Shown here: in pieces, positions 60,538 through 64,000 of the stretch
How the letters are laid out: each line of letters opens with the position of its first letter
Numbering within the stretch: position 1 is the first letter of the stretch
Source of the DNA: an uncultured Adlercreutzia sp.
GTDB lineage: Bacteria > Actinomycetota > Coriobacteriia > Coriobacteriales > Eggerthellaceae
Length of the DNA stretch: 64,000 nucleotides
Direction of reading: 5' to 3'
Assembly (NCBI GenBank): GCA_910589165.1
Contig: CAJUSP010000007.1
Location: forward strand, 1 to 64,000
Made by a program: the position numbers and the translations under genes
Notes under the pieces: generated by a model
What the model was told of the DNA's origin: nothing
Seen by the model: the letters and a program-made list of their open reading frames with translations, nothing else
Database searches by the model: none

Positions 60538-60582
60538 CCCCTTTGCAGCAAAGGGGAGGCGGCGCGTAAGCGCCGCCTCCCC
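60538..60582 (-). terminator. Double hairpin between copy B and the 59.8-kb gene
   Basis: GGGGAGGCGGCG and CGCCGCCTCCCC (60553-60582) form a 12-bp stem. CCCCTTTGC/GCAAAGGGG (60538-60556) overlaps it as a second, exclusive stem that includes the downstream gene's ribosome-binding site. Attenuation between the two is possible. Confidence 0.65.
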
Positions 60583-60632
60583 TCTTGGTTGGCTATGTCG
60601 CGGCCCCATCAGACCGCTTGTCGCCCTCGGGC

Positions 60633-61091
60633 CTACGCGGCCAGCAGGGCCGCCAGATCCTCTCGGCTGGCGAACGGGCGCGGCTCGGCGTCGGGCTCGT
60701 GGGCGGGCACTACCTCGCCCTCCCAGACGTCGCCGCCCTTGTCGAACTTGCGCGAGCGCACCACCCAGCGAAACGCCGGGCGCGCCTTCTCGTCCAGCTC
60801 GGCCACCTCGTCGGGGAACGTCATCCCCGCGAGCGTCCGCTCGAGCGCCGACAGCTCGTTCTCGCCGCGGTCGGGGGTCACAAGCCCGCTCTCCGGGTTG
60901 TACACCACGCCCTCGCCGACGAACGCCAGGCGCATCTTCTCGCGGCGCTTGGACTCGGCCCAGTAGATGCCGCCGATCACGGCGGCCACCACGGCCCACC
61001 AGGCCACGGCGACGATCAGGTCCAGCGGGTCGTCCACGTGGTTGAAGCCCAGGGCGAACCACACCCACAGCAGCACCCCCGCAGCGACGGC
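60633..61091 (-). pseudogene. Copy B of two-helix membrane protein gene, 5'-truncated
   Basis: Nearly identical to the intact copy at 62242-62736 up to base 61091, then homology ends inside codon ~15. The second membrane helix, most of the first, and the whole C-terminal domain are present, but the native start and ribosome-binding site are lost. A GTG at 61076 could give 147 residues. Confidence 0.8.
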
Positions 61092-61134
61092 TTAGAGAAG
61101 CAGCGGATACTCCGAAATACTCCGAAGCAAGAAC

Positions 61135-62043
61135 CTACGCCTCCGCTACCACACATGATGCTTCAGCATCTTTCTCGTCCAAACAGACGAGAGCGTCCTC
61201 TGGATTCATTTCAAGTACCTCTATGTCGTGACATAAAATGGCTATTCCGTACGGAGACATTTTTCTCCAAGAAAGCCTCGATTGCATATCGAGGAAGGCG
61301 CTGACAGAAAAGCCCATGACGACCGCTATGACTACTAACACTATAGTCAGTGCGAGAGTTTCCGCAACGTTATCGGGGCTTTTTTCCAAGCTGTTCAATA
61401 AATACGGGATCAATGCACCAGTTATCAAAGCGATAACTACAGTAGTAATCCGATCTTTGCTCCTTTTTTCTTCCTCGCCTGTCTTTCTATATTTTTCGTT
61501 TGTTATTTTTATAAAATTTTTATAATTCTCTTTTGTTATATAACCATTCTTTACCATGTTCGAGAACGTATCTAGTGCTGCGCGGGACTGATAACCCTTC
61601 CTAATCTCACCGTAGCTTGAAGATTCTATTCGGTCAACAACCGCAGCAACGGCCAATGCGATGAACACCACAACAAGCAGCACTTCAGGAAGTGCTTTTA
61701 GAATTATCAGAAGTTCTAACACCAACGCAACGATGAGTAAGCACAGCACTGCAAGGAAAAATCCACGACTACTCCTTGAGTCTATCCTTTTGGCCATCTT
61801 TGTAACACGTCCGTCCATCGTAGGATTTACTGAGGCATAGGAATCGAGCCACTTTACTCTCTCTTCCAGCCAGACTTTAGCGCACTTTTCGTACGTGAGA
61901 GGAGACTCTGGGGCATGGCAACCTCGAACATGGATCGTCTCCCCGCTAAGCTCGCTGTCTTCGACGGTTATTCGAGGCACCTTAGCAGTATGACACAGCG
62001 AATCTATGTCACTTCTAACAATAATGTCTATACTTACTGGCAT
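61135..62043 (-). CDS. Four-helix membrane protein, unknown function
   Basis: 302 residues. A soluble N-terminal region (~1-95) includes IIVRSDIDSLCHTAK and YEKCAKVWLEERVKWLDSYA. Helices at ~96-115 and ~118-137 are followed by a basic loop (YITKENYKNFIKITNEKYRK) and two more helices. The acidic C-terminus carries VLEMNPEDALVCLDEKDAEA. No family recognised. Base composition is clearly AT-richer than the window. It lies between repeat copies B and C. Confidence 0.65.
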   Translation of the reverse strand: MPVSIDIIVRSDIDSLCHTAKVPRITVEDSELSGETIHVRGCHAPESPLTYEKCAKVWLEERVKWLDSYASVNPTMDGRVTKMAKRIDSRSSRGFFLAVLCLLIVALVLELLIILKALPEVLLVVVFIALAVAAVVDRIESSSYGEIRKGYQSRAALDTFSNMVKNGYITKENYKNFIKITNEKYRKTGEEEKRSKDRITTVVIALITGALIPYLLNSLEKSPDNVAETLALTIVLVVIAVVMGFSVSAFLDMQSRLSWRKMSPYGIAILCHDIEVLEMNPEDALVCLDEKDAEASCVVAEA

Positions 62044-62160
62044 GCCTTATAAGCCTTTCTTAAACTATAATTTCTTTAATTATATCATCTCTCATACTGT
62101 TAGTTCCAGTCTGTGCTCTCTTGACAATCTCATCCGACCTGAGATTACTGCAGCAACAAA

Positions 62161-62190
62161 GGAGAGGCGGCGCGTAAGCGCCGCCTCTCC
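62161..62190 (-). terminator. Terminator after intact two-helix gene, copy C
   Basis: GGAGAGGCGGCG and CGCCGCCTCTCC form a 12-bp stem, equivalent to the hairpin after copy B with matching compensatory changes. Confidence 0.75.
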
Positions 62191-62241
62191 TCTTGGTTGG
62201 CTATGTCGCGGCCCCCATCGGGCCGCCTGTCGCCCTCGGGC

Positions 62242-62736
62242 CTACGCGGCCAGCAGGGCCGCCAGGTCCTCTCGGCTGGCGAACGGGCGCGGCTCGGCGT
62301 CGGGCTCGTGGGCGGGCACTACCTCGCCCTCCCAGACGTCGCCGCCCTTGTCGAACTTGCGCGAGCGCACCACCCAGCGAAACGCCGGGCGCGCCTTCTC
62401 GTCCAGCTCGGCCACCTCGTCGGGGAACGTCATCCCCGCGAGCGTCCGCTCGAGCGCCGACAGCTCGTTCTCGCCGCGGTCGGGGGTCACAAGCCCGCTC
62501 TCCGGGTTGTACACCACGCCCTCGCCGACGAACGCCAGGCGCATCTTCTCGCGGCGCTTGGACTCGGCCCAGTAGATGCCGCCGATCACGGCGGCCACCA
62601 CGGCCCACCAGGCCACGGCGACGATCAGGTCCAGCGGGTCGTCCACGTGGTTGAAGCCCAGGGCGAACCACACCCACAGCAGCACCCCCGCAGCGACGGC
62701 CGCGATGGCAGTTACCAGCCAGTTGCTCTTTCTCAT
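62242..62736 (-). CDS. Two-helix membrane protein, intact copy C
   Basis: 164 residues. Helices lie at ~7-27 (VTAIAAVAAGVLLWVWFALG) and ~36-57 (LIVAVAWWAVVAAVIGGIYW). A cytosolic ~100-residue domain follows with VGEGVVYNPESGLVTPDRGE and FRWVVRSRKFDKGGDVWEGE. No family recognised. GAAGGAG precedes the ATG. It follows the surface-protein gene by 60 bases on the same strand. Two truncated near-identical copies lie at 60633 and 57868. Confidence 0.75.
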   Translation of the reverse strand: MRKSNWLVTAIAAVAAGVLLWVWFALGFNHVDDPLDLIVAVAWWAVVAAVIGGIYWAESKRREKMRLAFVGEGVVYNPESGLVTPDRGENELSALERTLAGMTFPDEVAELDEKARPAFRWVVRSRKFDKGGDVWEGEVVPAHEPDAEPRPFASREDLAALLAA

Positions 62737-62761
62737 CTTAGTTCTCCTTCCTGAGAAGAGG

Positions 62762-62786
62762 GGGCGCGGGTTTCCCGCCCGCGCCC
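62762..62786 (-). terminator. Terminator or attenuator after surface-protein gene
   Basis: GGGCGCGGG and CCCGCGCCC arms around a short loop. No strong T-tract, so read-through into the two-helix gene is possible. Confidence 0.55.
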
Positions 62787-62796
62787 TCGCGGTCGC

Positions 62797-64000
62797 TTAC
62801 AGGGTCTGGCTCCCGGACAGGGGCACGTAGGCCGGCTCGGCCTCGTCCTCGATGCCCAGAACCTTCTTCTCGTAGTCGTCTACGTCGTCGGCCATGTGCA
62901 GGCGGCGGCGGACAACGACCAGCCCGTAGGCGGAGGTCAGCAGGATGCCAATCAGCATCACCCAGTGCACCCAGCAGTGCGGCTCGTCGAAGGCGCCCAT
63001 CGGGGTGCCGTCGTCCTCGATCTGCTGAGCAGCCGGGGCCTCGTCCTGAGCCGTCGGGGCGGCAGCCTGAGGCGTGGCATCGTCGTCGATGGTCTCACCA
63101 GCCGGAGCCGGGGCCGCAGCCGCAGGAGCCGCGGGAGCAGCAGGCGCAGCCGGAGCCGGAACCGCAGGCGTCACCGCAGCCGGGGTAGCCGGCGTAGGCG
63201 TCGGGGTCGGCGTAGGTGCAGGCGCAGGCGTCGGAGTCGGCGTCGGGGTCGGCACAGGTAGCGGCGCGGGCGCAGTGATCGAGAAGCTTCCCGGAACCAC
63301 CGTCACAACATAGTTGGGGTTCGAAGTGTACTCTGCGCGAAGAACATCACGGTAATCGCCAATAGCTTGGTTGGATCCAATGCGAACATAGCGGACAATC
63401 CCCAGATCATTCTCATCCACAAGAGAACCATCAGTGATACGGCCCGTGAACGCCGGATCGGCCGTACCGAACACCTTAGTCGCATCATCAACCGTAATAG
63501 TCACCGGACGCTGGGTAATCAGAACAGTAGCGGTTTGGATTCCAGTGTCGGTGTAGTTGTCGAGCGACGCATAGGCCTGGACGGTATGGCGACCAACCGT
63601 CGTGAAAGAGGGCACTTCGGTCGTCCACTCTCCGCCGTCAACGGAATAGTAAATCGTAGAGCCTTCCATGGCAGCGGCCTCAGCAGTCACCGGGCGGCCG
63701 TCATAAACCTTGGTAAGTCCGGCGATGTCTACAAACTGAACAAGATTGCCAGAAGCTGCCACAATTTCGAAGTTGCCTTTCTTGATCTCGGCAACCTCGT
63801 AGTTTTTGTTTACGCTTTCACTGTCGTAAACCGCATCCAGAACGCCGTAGTAAACACCTTCATCTTCGTCAGTGTTCTCGCGAACAACATCAACCTTGCC
63901 AAATTCGTCAGAGAGAAGCAAACCATCGATCTCAACACCGTTGTATCCCTCGGGGTCGAGAGTGTTGAAGTATTTGCTTGCATCATGAACAGTAATGGTC
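62797..64000 (-). CDS. Large surface protein with MBG-like repeats and PMGAFD tail (5' end outside window)
   Basis: The frame is open to the window edge; about 400 C-terminal residues are visible. Repeated modules (LTKVYDGRPVTAEA, VTITVDDATKVFGTADPAFT, NYVVTVVPGSFSITA) resemble MBG-type beta domains. A long Pro/Thr/Ala linker of PTPTPTPAPAP type follows. The end has DDGTPMGAFDEPHCWVHW, a membrane helix, VVRRRLHMADDVDDYEKK and a short tail. No LPXTG motif. Probably an adhesin. Confidence 0.8.
   Translation of the reverse strand, partial: TITVHDASKYFNTLDPEGYNGVEIDGLLLSDEFGKVDVVRENTDEDEGVYYGVLDAVYDSESVNKNYEVAEIKKGNFEIVAASGNLVQFVDIAGLTKVYDGRPVTAEAAAMEGSTIYYSVDGGEWTTEVPSFTTVGRHTVQAYASLDNYTDTGIQTATVLITQRPVTITVDDATKVFGTADPAFTGRITDGSLVDENDLGIVRYVRIGSNQAIGDYRDVLRAEYTSNPNYVVTVVPGSFSITAPAPLPVPTPTPTPTPAPAPTPTPTPTPATPAAVTPAVPAPAAPAAPAAPAAAAPAPAGETIDDDATPQAAAPTAQDEAPAAQQIEDDGTPMGAFDEPHCWVHWVMLIGILLTSAYGLVVVRRRLHMADDVDDYEKKVLGIEDEAEPAYVPLSGSQTL

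Noticed and set aside
59755..61068. A single 437-codon frame joining the truncated two-helix copy to the 258-residue membrane protein
   Set aside because: The upstream half reads the two-helix gene in the wrong frame. The real frames are 60633-61091 and 59755-60531.

Overview
The window is high-GC, densely coded DNA from a Gram-positive actinobacterium, most likely Coriobacteriia and probably Eggerthellaceae. Supporting signs are a LuxR regulator whose sensor is a multi-spanning membrane domain, an FHA/PP2C/SEDS/PASTA-kinase cluster, menaquinone genes, a sortase-type surface protein, and two proteins ending in an unusual PMGAFD-plus-membrane-helix tail. The genus assignment is inference; there is no rRNA here. 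No prophage, insertion sequence or CRISPR array was seen.

Layout. 1-6350 is mostly core: LuxR regulator, VanZ-like protein, HAD phosphatase, SDR, AbrB-type membrane protein, SRAP peptidase and tRNA-Gly. 6400-12700 is accessory DNA behind the tRNA: a HipA-like kinase, a RelB/PIN toxin-antitoxin pair, an AlbA_2 regulator with an array of short repeats directly upstream, a 20-codon deletion scar of a second AlbA_2 gene, an aminotransferase, and a Phd/VapC pair with a perfect operator palindrome. 12700-34800 is core metabolism and surface functions: XRE membrane regulator, PAP2 phosphatase, LPXTG protein, lipoprotein, proC, APC permease, acetamidase family, diguanylate cyclase, aldehyde dehydrogenase, FIST protein, initiator tRNA, EamA transporter, a PurF paralogue with a degenerate glutaminase, menB and a fused menE-menC, two tRNA-Ser genes and an ABC ATPase. 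34850-55400 holds a parvulin lipoprotein, typA, DnaJ-like and CPBP proteins, a candidate type I toxin-antitoxin locus, TraX, a PMGAFD surface protein, PspA/TPM, UspA, an AarF kinase and the growth/division signalling operon fhaA-fhaB-PP2C-(SEDS fused to class B PBP)-pknB, followed by MscS.

55400-64000 is a second accessory region. It has two small toxin-antitoxin pairs, a truncated Rpn-type nuclease, two copies of a composite intergenic repeat, three near-identical directly repeated copies of a two-helix membrane protein gene (two truncated at the 5' end), a second AlbA_2 regulator preceded by 12-bp repeats, two lower-GC membrane proteins lying between the repeat copies, and a large surface protein running off the window.

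The strongest leads for something undescribed are (1) AlbA_2/winged-helix regulators paired with direct-repeat arrays of different sequence but the same position, plus the scar of a third copy; (2) the reshuffling locus at 57.8-62.7 kb, where direct repeats could excise single genes; (3) the shared PMGAFD C-terminal tail as a candidate non-LPXTG surface-retention signal; and (4) the convergent 28-residue toxin/RNA locus at 39.66-39.93 kb.
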